Of a stretch of 64,000 nt of DNA, positions 33,527-41,984 are shown piece by piece. Every line of letters starts with the position of its first letter. The stretch's first letter is position 1. This stretch comes from Candidatus Peribacteria bacterium (lineage in GTDB: Bacteria > Patescibacteriota > Gracilibacteria > Peribacterales > Peribacteraceae), in the NCBI GenBank assembly GCA_016866875.1, contig VGKY01000003.1, forward strand, positions 32,708-96,707, written 5' to 3'. The notes under the pieces were generated by a model, which had not been told where the DNA came from, ran no database searches, and saw only the letters and a list, made by a program, of their open reading frames with translations. The translations under genes were made by a program, and so were the position numbers.

Positions 33527-34999
33527 ATGTCTCTTAATCTCGAATGCATCATCGGCCTTGAGGTCCATGCGCAGATGAGCACGAAGACCAAGATGTTCTG
33601 CGGGTGCGACAACGATGCATGGAACAAAGCCCCCAACGTCACGGTGTGCCCTGTCTGCATGGGACACCCGGGAACATTGCCCGTCGTGAACGCCGAAGCG
33701 GTGACCAAGGCCGTGCGCACGTCTCTCGCGCTTGGGTGCACCGTCGCTTCGGACTGCCACTTCGACCGCAAGCACTACTTCTATCCCGACCTCCCTTCGG
33801 GATTCCAGATCTCACAGTACGATTTCCCCCTCTCCAAGGCCGGAAGCGTGGCATACGAGCTCAGGGATGGCAGTGGGAATGTCACAAGTGAGCGCGTCTG
33901 CCGCATCACGCGGCTGCACATGGAAAACGACGCAGGAAAGCTCACGCACCGTTCGACAGGGCTCACGGCAGGCAGAGGAAGCAAGACCTTGTGCGACTAC
34001 AACCGCGCAGGGACACCGCTCATGGAGATCGTCACAGAGCCCGACCTTCGCTCCGCAGCAGAGGCTGTGGCCTTTGCGCAGGAACTCAGACGGATCCTCA
34101 TCGCCGTCGATGCCTCGGAAGCCGACATGTTCAAAGGCATGATGCGTTTCGATGCCTCCATCTCCCTGCGGGAAGTCGGGACGGAGAAGCTCAATCCCCG
34201 CAGCGAGATCAAGAATCTCAACTCGTTTAAGTCTCTCGAAAAAGCGCTGCAGTATGAGGAAAAGAGGTTACGCAGCCTGTGGGAAAAAGAGGGGGGACCA
34301 CTCAAGGGATCGATCACCGTCGGCTGGATGGATGAGGAGGAGAAGACGCGCCTGCTTCGAGACAAAGAAACTGCCGACGACTATCGCTACTTCCCCGAAC
34401 CCGACATTCCACCACTGCACTTTGCATCAAAGGAACTGCAGGCGATCAAAGCTCAGCTCCCCAAGCTCCCCAAAGAGCTGCGCGATCACTACCTCTCGCT
34501 TGGGCTCGACAGCAAACAGGCGATGCAGGTGATGGATGACACAGCACTACGGTCGGTCTTCGATGCGATCTACACGAAAACGAAGGACGGCAAGCGCACC
34601 GTGAGTCTGGTACTCACGCAGCTGCTGGGATTTCTCAATGCAGCAAACAAGGCAATAGGCGATGGGCCCGATGCGACAGAGCTATTGGAGCTTGTAGAAG
34701 CCATCGATGCAGGGACGATCTCCGGCAATGCCGGAAAGGATGTGATGGAGAAGATGGTTGCAACAGGCAAATCTGCAAAGGACATCATCGCCGCCGAAGG
34801 CATGCAGCAGATCAGTGATGACGGAGTGATCGAAGCGCTCGTGAAGCAGGCCATTGCGGCAAACCCGAAGGCAATCGCATCGTGGAAAGCGGGCAAAGAA
34901 GCGGCGCTCGGAGCGATTGTCGGTTGGGTGATGAAAGAGAGTAAAGGACAGGCAAACCCCGGGAAGGTGAATGCCATGCTCAAGAAGCAGCTGTCGTAG
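33527..34999 (+). CDS. gatB: Asp-tRNA(Asn)/Glu-tRNA(Gln) amidotransferase subunit B
   Basis: A 490-residue GatB. The start is ECIIGLEVHAQMSTKTKMFC, with Zn-site cysteines (CGCDNDAW, VCPVCMGHPG), DRKHYFYPDLPSGFQISQYD, GMMRFDASISLREVG, EIKNLNSFKSLEKALQYE and a C-terminal YqeY-type tail (KEAALGAIVGWVMKESKGQ). It phosphorylates and amidates mischarged tRNA with GatA/GatC, encoded elsewhere. Length and motifs are normal. Confidence 0.97.
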   Translation: MSLNLECIIGLEVHAQMSTKTKMFCGCDNDAWNKAPNVTVCPVCMGHPGTLPVVNAEAVTKAVRTSLALGCTVASDCHFDRKHYFYPDLPSGFQISQYDFPLSKAGSVAYELRDGSGNVTSERVCRITRLHMENDAGKLTHRSTGLTAGRGSKTLCDYNRAGTPLMEIVTEPDLRSAAEAVAFAQELRRILIAVDASEADMFKGMMRFDASISLREVGTEKLNPRSEIKNLNSFKSLEKALQYEEKRLRSLWEKEGGPLKGSITVGWMDEEEKTRLLRDKETADDYRYFPEPDIPPLHFASKELQAIKAQLPKLPKELRDHYLSLGLDSKQAMQVMDDTALRSVFDAIYTKTKDGKRTVSLVLTQLLGFLNAANKAIGDGPDATELLELVEAIDAGTISGNAGKDVMEKMVATGKSAKDIIAAEGMQQISDDGVIEALVKQAIAANPKAIASWKAGKEAALGAIVGWVMKESKGQANPGKVNAMLKKQLS

Positions 35000-35051
35000 A
35001 ACATTGTTCGTAACTTGTGGTTTGCGAAAAAACCAAGAAACGAACAAGCGG

Positions 35052-35618
35052 CTAGTCGGCTCGACTCATATACGCCCCCGTCTCCGTGTTGATCTTCACC
35101 ATGTCGCCTTCATTGATGAAGAGCGGAACGTTGACCTGCAGGCCGCTCTCAAGAACGGCGGGCTTGTTGCCTCCGGTCGCCGTGTCCCCACGCACGCCGG
35201 GGGACGTCTCGGTGACTTTCAAGGTAACCGTGGACTTGAGCTCGATGCCGATAGGCTTGTCATCGAACATCAGCGCATCCAACTCCCCACCCTCGACGAG
35301 GTACTTCCCCGCATCGCCGATGATTTCCTCGGAGAGGGAGAACTGGTTGTAGTCGTTGAGATCCATGAATCCGTACCCCGTGGCGTCCTTGTAGAGGTAC
35401 TGCACGCGGCGATACCCGACATCGGCAGGCTCCACCGTTTCACTGCCCTGGAAGTTGCGGGCAACCACGGCTCCCGTCTTGAGGTTCCTGAGCTTGCACT
35501 GCATGTTGGCTTTGCTCTGGCTCTTGCGGCCAAATTGGGACGCTACGACGATATAGGGCTCGCCATCGAGAACGACGGCACGACCGGGCTTGAGTTCGGT
35601 GATGGTGAGGAGCGCCAT
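35052..35618 (-). CDS. efp: Elongation factor P
   Basis: A 188-residue EF-P with three beta-barrel domains: TELKPGRAVVLDGEPYIVVA, KTGAVVARNFQGSETVEPAD and GDTATGGNKPAVLESGLQVN. It relieves polyproline stalling. The domain I tip that carries the modified Lys/Arg in other bacteria reads GRKSQSKANMQCKL. By my alignment from the KL(R/K)N anchor, the residue equivalent to E. coli Lys34 is Gln, flanked by Lys. The modification state is therefore unclear, though the alignment around the tip could shift. Confidence 0.95.
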   Translation of the reverse strand: MALLTITELKPGRAVVLDGEPYIVVASQFGRKSQSKANMQCKLRNLKTGAVVARNFQGSETVEPADVGYRRVQYLYKDATGYGFMDLNDYNQFSLSEEIIGDAGKYLVEGGELDALMFDDKPIGIELKSTVTLKVTETSPGVRGDTATGGNKPAVLESGLQVNVPLFINEGDMVKINTETGAYMSRAD

Positions 35619-35704
35619 AACGGGAAAAGTCTACAAAAACAGGGGAAAGAGGGAAGGGCAAACGCGAAGAATTACGACAAAACGACCGTCACCGGACATG
35701 CGGC

Positions 35705-37615
35705 TTACTGCGCTCCTGCAATGATCTCTTTATTGAGCTGAACCATAGAACGGCGCACGGGCGTCACCAATTCCGATTGCTCAGGCATGGCATGGTACAG
35801 CGCGCGGAGGATGCGCCCGGCATCCGGATTACCCTGTAACTCCTTCAGTTCAGTAAGCAACTGGTTTCTGCGCGAGCGCGGCATGCGGTAGACAAACACG
35901 CGATCGGTGATCGCCGAGACGACGGCAAGCACCTGTTCGTCGGTCAGATGCGGCAGGACAACAACCGGCTGCTTGGGCAGAAGTGCCAGGGCAGCCTCGC
36001 GGATGGCCGGAGCAAAATCAGCCTTCTGATCGGCAACGGCGACGGCAAAGCGCCCGAGAAGCGCCTTGGATTCCGCAACGCTCTGCGCATCGAGCCCGCT
36101 GTCTAGCGCATCGAGCAACGCGAGATGCGGCTCAAGCGCCGTCCACGCTGCAGCCATGTGCTCCGTATCTCCGCTTTCCGCTGCCGCAGCGAGCGTCGAG
36201 AGGCCATCGAGCAACATGGCAGACTGCACGCGCTCCACGCCTCCTTCCCCGGGCAGCGCCGCAAGCGCCTCGAGCACGGTCTGCTTGAGCAGATACTCTC
36301 CTTCTCCTACGGCCGCAGCCGCCGTCTGCGCAGAGTCGACGGAAACCGCCTGCTGGAGAAGGAAATGTGCTTCCGTATCATCAGTGGATGTCCCTGCGAG
36401 TGCCACGAGCGCCTGCTTGTACTCTGCCAGAGGCTTCTGGACGGCATCGGTTTCTCCCTCCTGCAAGAGAGCTGCGGCTTCGTCGAGACGCACGCCAGCA
36501 TAGGCGATTTGCTTCTCCACGCGCGTTCGCCCGTCGAAGGTAAGCATCACATCCACTGCTTCGGCAGCACGCTTCACCGTATAGAGAGGAGAGGTAGGCA
36601 GGATGCCTGCACGTGCCACTCTGCGCTCCTGCTGGAGTGCAGCGACGTCCTTGCGATGCACCGCATCGCGACTGAGGTTCTGAGACACCCAAGCATCCGC
36701 AAATGCGGAAGCAGCGATGCGACGAATGAGCGGTACGCTACCCGACCACGCCTGCATACGGTCTCCGGCAGCAAGGCGCGTCTCGTTGCCCTCGCGCAGT
36801 ACGACAGCGGATCTGTTGTAGACATCGACCGAGAGGAGATCTCCTCGCGTGATGGATACGCTTCCTTCGTGCACAGTGACGCTGCCTTCCGCAAGCGCCA
36901 CGGTGATGCCCCTTAGCGGAGCGGGGATGAGTCCCTGCACCCAGATCCGACCGCTAAGGATACTGAGTGTTGGAACGATCTCCGGTGCAGGCTCGAGGCG
37001 CTCCGTGAGATCCTGGAGAATAACCTCCGTATCGCTCGCCATGCGCACTACTCCATCGTCGCGAAGGAGAATGCTCGCCTCGCCATCACCCGTCTTGAGT
37101 TGCATGCCGGGCACCAGAGCCAGCTCGGCCTCAATCGGCTGCCACAAACCGGCAACGGAAACGAAGACCTCACCGCGCGTGGGCAAGAGCGTTACGATGG
37201 AAGCAGCGCGGGATGCAGGAGCGAAAAAGAGAGCGGGGCTGATGCGCACGGATACGGCGACGACGGCCACCGCTGTCACCCAGGCAATGCTGCGATACGA
37301 CCGCTGCACCGCAACCTGGGGGGCAAGACGAGGCAAGATGTACGACTGCCACATATCACGGGAAAGCTGCACGGGGGGGATGAGTGCCGCGCGCACGCGG
37401 TCGAAGAACGCCACGGGCGACTGCGTAACGACCCGAGCGATATCCTGCCAAACGCGTGCATGGGCATCACGATCGGGGCTCACTTCGAGGGCTGCCGCAC
37501 GCAAGACTGCCGGCGCTCCGATACCCTCTGAAACTCTCGCGAATACGCGATCGCGTGCAGCCTTTGTGGGGCCAACAGCGGACGCCAAGCGGGAGAGACG
37601 GGTCTCAAGCTTCAT
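35705..37615 (-). CDS. Anti-sigma-like membrane protein with FecR and DUF5667 domains
   Basis: A 636-residue protein overlapping the ECF sigma gene by 4 bases (ATGA-type). The N-terminal cytosolic part (about 110 residues) precedes a membrane helix (SIAWVTAVAVVAVSVRISPA). A FecR-like beta domain follows (LLPTRGEVFVSVAGLWQPIE, LSILSGRIWVQGLIPAPLRG). Next is a DUF5667-like helical segment starting ILPTSPLYTVKRAAEAVDVM, then a long helical Ala-rich C-terminus. The arrangement and operon make it the probable anti-sigma/sensor for the neighbouring sigma factor. No zinc-binding anti-sigma motif is seen. Confidence 0.8.
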   Translation of the reverse strand: MKLETRLSRLASAVGPTKAARDRVFARVSEGIGAPAVLRAAALEVSPDRDAHARVWQDIARVVTQSPVAFFDRVRAALIPPVQLSRDMWQSYILPRLAPQVAVQRSYRSIAWVTAVAVVAVSVRISPALFFAPASRAASIVTLLPTRGEVFVSVAGLWQPIEAELALVPGMQLKTGDGEASILLRDDGVVRMASDTEVILQDLTERLEPAPEIVPTLSILSGRIWVQGLIPAPLRGITVALAEGSVTVHEGSVSITRGDLLSVDVYNRSAVVLREGNETRLAAGDRMQAWSGSVPLIRRIAASAFADAWVSQNLSRDAVHRKDVAALQQERRVARAGILPTSPLYTVKRAAEAVDVMLTFDGRTRVEKQIAYAGVRLDEAAALLQEGETDAVQKPLAEYKQALVALAGTSTDDTEAHFLLQQAVSVDSAQTAAAAVGEGEYLLKQTVLEALAALPGEGGVERVQSAMLLDGLSTLAAAAESGDTEHMAAAWTALEPHLALLDALDSGLDAQSVAESKALLGRFAVAVADQKADFAPAIREAALALLPKQPVVVLPHLTDEQVLAVVSAITDRVFVYRMPRSRRNQLLTELKELQGNPDAGRILRALYHAMPEQSELVTPVRRSMVQLNKEIIAGAQ

Positions 37616-38217
37616 GACAATGGTGAAAACGATGGAATCGACGCTTTGTTACGCCCTTCTCGATATTCTGACGGCAATTCTTGTTCAAGCTTCTTCAGGG
37701 CACGGAATTTGAGGATCCGCGAAGCCCCCTGGGTCAGGCGCAGTACGCGTGCCACCTCGTCAGCTGGCAAGCCGGCGATGTAGTGCAGGACAAGCACATC
37801 GCGGTATCTGCGTGGGAGATTATTGAGCGCCTTGCGCACGACGCGAACGATCTCGCGCTGACGCACGATGCCGTCCGCTGCATTGAGGGTATCGGGATCG
37901 GGCAGGGACTCGTCGATGTCTTCCCAGGTCCGACTGCCGCGATAGGCATCGATGATGGTGTAGCGCGCGACCCGAAAGAGCCAAGCACCAAAGGGAACAT
38001 CCTTGCGTACCTTGTAGGTGTGAAGCTTCTCCCACGCCTTCACGAAAATCTCTGCGACAAGATCCTCAGCCACTTCCGATGGAGCCCGAAACGCGCAGTA
38101 ACGATAGACCTGAGGAAAGTAGAAATCGTAGAGCTGCGAAAACGCCTCCGTATCACCCGTCTGGGCATCGGCGACGAGAGCCATAACCTGCTCCGGCCCC
38201 AAGGAAGATTTTTCCAT
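37612..38217 (-). CDS. ECF-type RNA polymerase sigma factor
   Basis: About 201 residues. Region 2: FSQLYDFYFPQVYRYCAFRA, AEDLVAEIFVKAWEKLHTY (core-binding region) and PFGAWLFRVARYTIIDAYR. Region 4: LNNLPRRYRDVLVLHYIAGL, PADEVARVLRLTQGASRILK. The -35-recognition helix is atypical: QGASRILKFRALKKL instead of GTVKSRLSRARKKL. The start at 38217 gives the normal ECF N-terminus. It is translationally coupled to the FecR/DUF5667 protein, a standard sigma/anti-sigma operon. Confidence 0.9.
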   Translation of the reverse strand: MEKSSLGPEQVMALVADAQTGDTEAFSQLYDFYFPQVYRYCAFRAPSEVAEDLVAEIFVKAWEKLHTYKVRKDVPFGAWLFRVARYTIIDAYRGSRTWEDIDESLPDPDTLNAADGIVRQREIVRVVRKALNNLPRRYRDVLVLHYIAGLPADEVARVLRLTQGASRILKFRALKKLEQELPSEYREGRNKASIPSFSPLS

Positions 38218-38291
38218 GGCCAGCAGTATACTCCTCTGACCCCTCAAGGAAAGGAAAAATCAAGAGAAATGGCTTTCCTAGTGGAAATACG

Positions 38292-40121
38292 CTATTCCCA
38301 CTCTATCGTTCCCGGCGGCTTATTGGTGAGGTCCAGAAAGACCGCATCGACCCCTGGGAGAGCCATGATCCGCTTGGTCATCGACTGCAGGACTGCCGAA
38401 GGGAGCACATAGGCATTGGCGGTCATGGCATCGGTAGACTCGATCGGACGCAGGACGATGGATTGCCCACCGGGCTTTGTGCCACAGGGGAGAAGTACCA
38501 CAGGGAATTGCCAGATCTTTTCGTAGAGTCCTGCGCGCTGCATTTCGTGGAGCACGACGTCATCGGCTTCCCGAAGCAGATCCGCTCGCTCGCGCGTAAT
38601 CGCACTCGGATGCAGGGAAAATTTCACCGGTGCGGATTGTGAGGTGCAGAGCAACACGCGATTGATCTCTTTGTTGCTGTTGGGGATCTTCGTCGCAAGC
38701 TCGAGAAGATCCTGCGTCACCTCTGCGGGTCGATCGTGGAATACGACAATCGCATGACGATACGTTCGCCCGTCTCCCTGCACACCAACGGACTGCACGG
38801 GTAGCACCATATACGGAGCGTCCTGCGCCAACTGCTCCCTGCTCCCTGCTCCCTGCTCCCTGTTTTTTGCACACAAAATCCTGACGCCAAGCCCCGGCCC
38901 CGGAAACGGATGTCTCCAGACGAGCTCGTGAGGCAGTCCGAGTTCTTCACCGAGGATGCGCACTTCGTCTTTGTAGAGCTCCTTGAGTGGCTCGATGACG
39001 AGCCCCTGATCGATCATCTTCTGAATCGCCTCCACGCGGTTGTGATGGGTTTTGATCTTATCCGCATGCTTCGTGCCCCCTGTCTCAATGGTATCCGGAT
39101 AGATAGTCCCCTGCCCGAGCATCCATTCTCCAGCTTTGAGCTTTGAGCTATGAGCTTTGAGCGCATCAAAAACCCTTCTCTGTACATCGAGAAACGTATT
39201 GCCGATCACCTTCCTCTTCTCCTCCGGATCACACACGCCCTCCAGTTTGCGGAAGAACTCCTCGGACGCTTCTTCGATGTGCAGGTTATTGATACCCAGT
39301 TTTTCAAAGGCCTCTTCTATCATCTTCACTTCGCCTTTACGCATCAGCCCCGTATCCACTAGCAATCCCTGCACGCGGTCAGCACCCAGGACTTTGTTGA
39401 GGAGTGTGAATGCAACCGTGGAGTCCACGCCGCCGGAAACGAGCATGAAGACCTTTCGGTCTCCCACATCTTTTTTGATCTGCTCTCCGACATGATCGGC
39501 ATAACTCTTGATGGACCACTGCGCCGGCTTGCATAGCTTCGCAAACCGCTCCAGCACCTCCATGCCATGCTCGGTATGGGTCACTTCGTTGTGCCACTGG
39601 ATACCGAAGAATCTCCGCTCCGCGTTCATCATCGCGGCGTTGATGCAATCCTTCGTACTCGCTATGCGCACAAATCCCTCCGGCAACTCTGAGACTTCGT
39701 CTCCATGCGACATCCAAACAGTCCACTTCTCCGGAAGACTATCGAACAAATCATTCTTCATTGTTAATTTTTCATTCTTCATTCTCTGCGCCTCGGTACG
39801 TCCATACTCTTTCACCTGCGCAGGGCTCACCTTGCCACCGAGGGTATGTGCCATCCACTGGTGCCCGTAACAAAGTCCCAATACCGGAACGCCGAGATCA
39901 AAAATCCCTGTATCCGCCTGCGGACTCCCCTTCTCGTACACACTCTGCGGGCCGCCGGAGAGGATAATGCCGGCGACTCCTTGTAATGCTTCCGGATCGG
40001 TATCGCACGGATAGATGTACGAAGGATAGCCAAAACGCCGGATGCGGCTTGCGATCAAATGTGCGTACTGTCCTCCGAAGTCCAGTATCGCAATGCTGCC
40101 GGTATGGACGGGGCCTTCCAT
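38292..40121 (-). CDS. guaA: GMP synthase (glutamine-hydrolysing), long form
   Basis: About 609 residues versus about 525 in E. coli. The N-terminal class I amidotransferase has LDFGGQYAHLIASRIR, VLGLCYGHQWMAHTLGG (nucleophile Cys) and GIQWHNEVTHTEHG. The ATP-pyrophosphatase has KVFMLVSGGVDSTVAFTLLN. The C-terminal domain has PFPGPGLGVRILCAKN, then an extra lobe (VQSVGVQGDGRTYRHAIVV, IPNSNKEINRVLL) before the usual end SKPPGTIEWE-like TNKPPGTIEWE. The extra lobe matches the insertion seen in eukaryotic GMP synthases. Three heptamer repeats are translated in frame. The track start is a GTG at 40127; I use the ATG at 40121. Confidence 0.95.
   Translation of the reverse strand: MEGPVHTGSIAILDFGGQYAHLIASRIRRFGYPSYIYPCDTDPEALQGVAGIILSGGPQSVYEKGSPQADTGIFDLGVPVLGLCYGHQWMAHTLGGKVSPAQVKEYGRTEAQRMKNEKLTMKNDLFDSLPEKWTVWMSHGDEVSELPEGFVRIASTKDCINAAMMNAERRFFGIQWHNEVTHTEHGMEVLERFAKLCKPAQWSIKSYADHVGEQIKKDVGDRKVFMLVSGGVDSTVAFTLLNKVLGADRVQGLLVDTGLMRKGEVKMIEEAFEKLGINNLHIEEASEEFFRKLEGVCDPEEKRKVIGNTFLDVQRRVFDALKAHSSKLKAGEWMLGQGTIYPDTIETGGTKHADKIKTHHNRVEAIQKMIDQGLVIEPLKELYKDEVRILGEELGLPHELVWRHPFPGPGLGVRILCAKNREQGAGSREQLAQDAPYMVLPVQSVGVQGDGRTYRHAIVVFHDRPAEVTQDLLELATKIPNSNKEINRVLLCTSQSAPVKFSLHPSAITRERADLLREADDVVLHEMQRAGLYEKIWQFPVVLLPCGTKPGGQSIVLRPIESTDAMTANAYVLPSAVLQSMTKRIMALPGVDAVFLDLTNKPPGTIEWE
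38832..38862. repeat. CTCCCTG heptamer repeat inside guaA
   Basis: Four tandem CTCCCTG units encode REQGAGSREQ in the GuaA C-terminal domain, in frame. Confidence 0.85.
39132..39163. repeat. AGCTTTG heptamer repeat inside guaA
   Basis: Units AGCTTTG, AGCTTTG, AGCTATG, AGCTTTG encode LKAHSSKLKAG just before the conserved QGTIYPD motif, in frame. Confidence 0.85.
39750..39786. repeat. ATTCTTC heptamer repeat inside guaA
   Basis: Units of the ATTCTTC family encode MKNEKLTMKND in the amidotransferase domain, at the variable loop before VWMSHGDEV. Confidence 0.85.
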
Positions 40122-40176
40122 GGGCACAGCTTAGCGTGGCAGGCGGGGAATTGACAAAATTTGCGGGCAATGGAGA

Positions 40177-40623
40177 ATGGGCATCCATATGACACTGCGT
40201 GAAGAGATCGAATCCAAGTTACATACATGTAATCAAGTATTGAGTGGTATCGTCAACCGCCTGTACACAAGTCGCGATCTCGCCAGCGCAGCAAAAGAGG
40301 CGGACACATTCAAGAAGGATACACTCGCGCTAATCGCTACGGTCATAGACAAACGACGTGAGGAGCTTGCGCAGACCATAGAACCCAAAGAGCTTGTAAA
40401 ACTTGCTCCGGAGGATTTCCTCCTTCAAAGAGTGGTAGTAACCCAGCAACTCACTTCCGTCTTTCGTACGGCGATGCATCGGCCTCCAAACTTTGCGCAC
40501 AATAATCGCATCATCGAGCCGATTGCCTGCGCGCAGCAGCTCCTGCAAGCAGCTCTGAAACGCATTCCAGAGGACCCCTCCGATCCACTCATGGATTCAA
40601 CGGATGTGTTTGACGTGGAGTAA
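40177..40623 (+). CDS. Hypothetical helical protein
   Basis: A 148-residue protein of unknown family, predicted almost entirely helical (TLREEIESKLHTCNQVLSGI, RELAQTIEPKELVKLAPEDF). There is no signal peptide or cofactor motif. An ATG at 40189 is an alternative start. Its last 35 bases overlap the 3' end of the convergent O-antigen-ligase-like gene. It is separated from the divergent guaA by a short gap. Supported by coding-like composition and position only. Confidence 0.55.
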   Translation: MGIHMTLREEIESKLHTCNQVLSGIVNRLYTSRDLASAAKEADTFKKDTLALIATVIDKRREELAQTIEPKELVKLAPEDFLLQRVVVTQQLTSVFRTAMHRPPNFAHNNRIIEPIACAQQLLQAALKRIPEDPSDPLMDSTDVFDVE

Positions 40624-41950
40624 GCACGACTGCCAAAAGAATCCACACTGTATACGCAACGGCGCTGTCTTCCCATGCATGGAGGAAGAGAGCAGCGATG
40701 GAGATACCGAGGAACATGAGAAAAGCTGACAGCTGACAGCTGACAGCTGCCAGCTTCTTAAGGATAAGGACAACAAATCCCAAATACAGTACAAAGCCTA
40801 TCCATCCAAGCTCGACTCCCATCTGCAAATACCAGTTCTCGGGAAGCAGCGGGCACTGACAGCTCTGACCCGCAGGTTGCACCTGAACACCTCCGACAAA
40901 CACGCAGAGATCCGGATGCGCAGAGGCCCACGATGCATCGGAACCCGATGGTAACTCCACGCAGGTATCACTGAAGCGATTGCTCGCGGGACCGGCCGTG
41001 CCAAGCCCGAGTCCCCAAGGATGTTCTTTCATAGTCATGAGCGCCTGCAACGGGCGCTCGATGTGACCGGCCGACGAGGTTGCTCTCAGTATGACGTGGG
41101 GGAATGCTACAACGGCAATAGTTGCGAGAAGGAGCAGGAAGCAGGTGGCAAGGAGTACATGCTTCCGAGGAAGATGCTTCCATGCAATGATTGCGCTAAC
41201 GACTGCGGCTGCAATCCATGCGGAGCGGGAAAAGGAAAAGACAATGGCAATAAGGAAGCTGAAAGCTGAAAGCTGAAAGCTGAAAGCTTTTCCCCGAAAC
41301 GCCATAGTGAGTGCAAGACTCCATGGTATGAGCATCCACAGTCCCATTTGATTTGGTCCGCTGAATGTGGACTGCATCCTGCGAATCCCGATACTTTCAA
41401 TCTGCTGAAAGGCCGCAAGGGGGCCACCGGGAACATACAAGGAATGACGATCGCTGTAGCCAAGCCAGGTGAACCACGACATCGGCAGGAACATCGTAGC
41501 CATGCCGTACACAGCGACGATCACCCCCGCCCCCAGCAGTACCGCTCCTCCAGAACTGATGAATGATGATGACCATGGAACGCGGCGAAGCACGAGGAAG
41601 GCGACGAGCGGAAGGAAGTCGTATTTGAAACCGAAGGCGTAATGGGGAATGGAGAATGATGAATGGAGAATGATGAATTGTATGAGTGACCACAGCACTA
41701 ACCCCAATATGCAGAGATCCAAAACATCCATTCTTAATTCTTCATTCTTCATTCTTAATTTCGCTGTCCATTCCACCACCGCAATGAGCAAGATCACCCC
41801 AAGGAGTGCCTCTTTCCAAAGCGCCAGTATGGGAAGCGGCGCACTCCCCGGCCCCGCGATCAGTTTCGTGAGAACCGAGACAAGGAATGCATGAAACGGA
41901 AGGGCTGCAATGAGCACCAGAACCAGCCGTTCGCGCGTTCTTTGTAGCAT
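40589..41950 (-). CDS. O-antigen ligase/polymerase-like membrane protein
   Basis: About 453 residues with ten or more hydrophobic helices. It has the large periplasmic loop typical of WaaL/Wzy proteins between ERPLQALMTMKEHPWGLGLG and NWYLQMGVELGWIGFVLYLG, plus SGPNQMGLWMLIPW. The motif HPWGLGLGT followed by NWYLQ matches the O-antigen ligase (PF04932) pattern. It would join or polymerise lipid-linked glycans at the outer face of the membrane. Four heptamer repeats are translated in frame (peptides LRMKNEELRM, ILHSSFSIPHY, FSFQLSAFSF, AVSCQLSAF), mostly next to membrane helices. Confidence 0.82.
   Translation of the reverse strand: MLQRTRERLVLVLIAALPFHAFLVSVLTKLIAGPGSAPLPILALWKEALLGVILLIAVVEWTAKLRMKNEELRMDVLDLCILGLVLWSLIQFIILHSSFSIPHYAFGFKYDFLPLVAFLVLRRVPWSSSFISSGGAVLLGAGVIVAVYGMATMFLPMSWFTWLGYSDRHSLYVPGGPLAAFQQIESIGIRRMQSTFSGPNQMGLWMLIPWSLALTMAFRGKAFSFQLSAFSFLIAIVFSFSRSAWIAAAVVSAIIAWKHLPRKHVLLATCFLLLLATIAVVAFPHVILRATSSAGHIERPLQALMTMKEHPWGLGLGTAGPASNRFSDTCVELPSGSDASWASAHPDLCVFVGGVQVQPAGQSCQCPLLPENWYLQMGVELGWIGFVLYLGFVVLILKKLAAVSCQLSAFLMFLGISIAALFLHAWEDSAVAYTVWILLAVVLTPRQTHPLNP
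40721..40756. repeat. AGCTGAC heptamer repeat inside O-antigen-ligase-like gene
   Basis: Four to five AGCTGAC units encode AAVSCQLSAF in frame. Confidence 0.8.
41256..41288. repeat. AGCTGAA heptamer repeat inside O-antigen-ligase-like gene
   Basis: Four AGCTGAA units encode FSFQLSAFSF within a membrane helix. Confidence 0.8.
41643..41680. repeat. GAGAATG/ATGAATG heptamer repeat inside O-antigen-ligase-like gene
   Basis: Five 7-base units encode IILHSSFSIPHY; a second block at 41726-41762 (ATTCTTC units) encodes LRMKNEELRM. Confidence 0.75.
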
Positions 41951-41984
41951 GCTTTGGAATTGTCATCCTGAGTCCGTGCTCGGG

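Noticed and set aside
38821-39790. Short tandem repeats considered as a CRISPR array
   Set aside because: Units are 7 bases, degenerate and without spacers, and they are translated inside guaA; no cas genes are present in the window.
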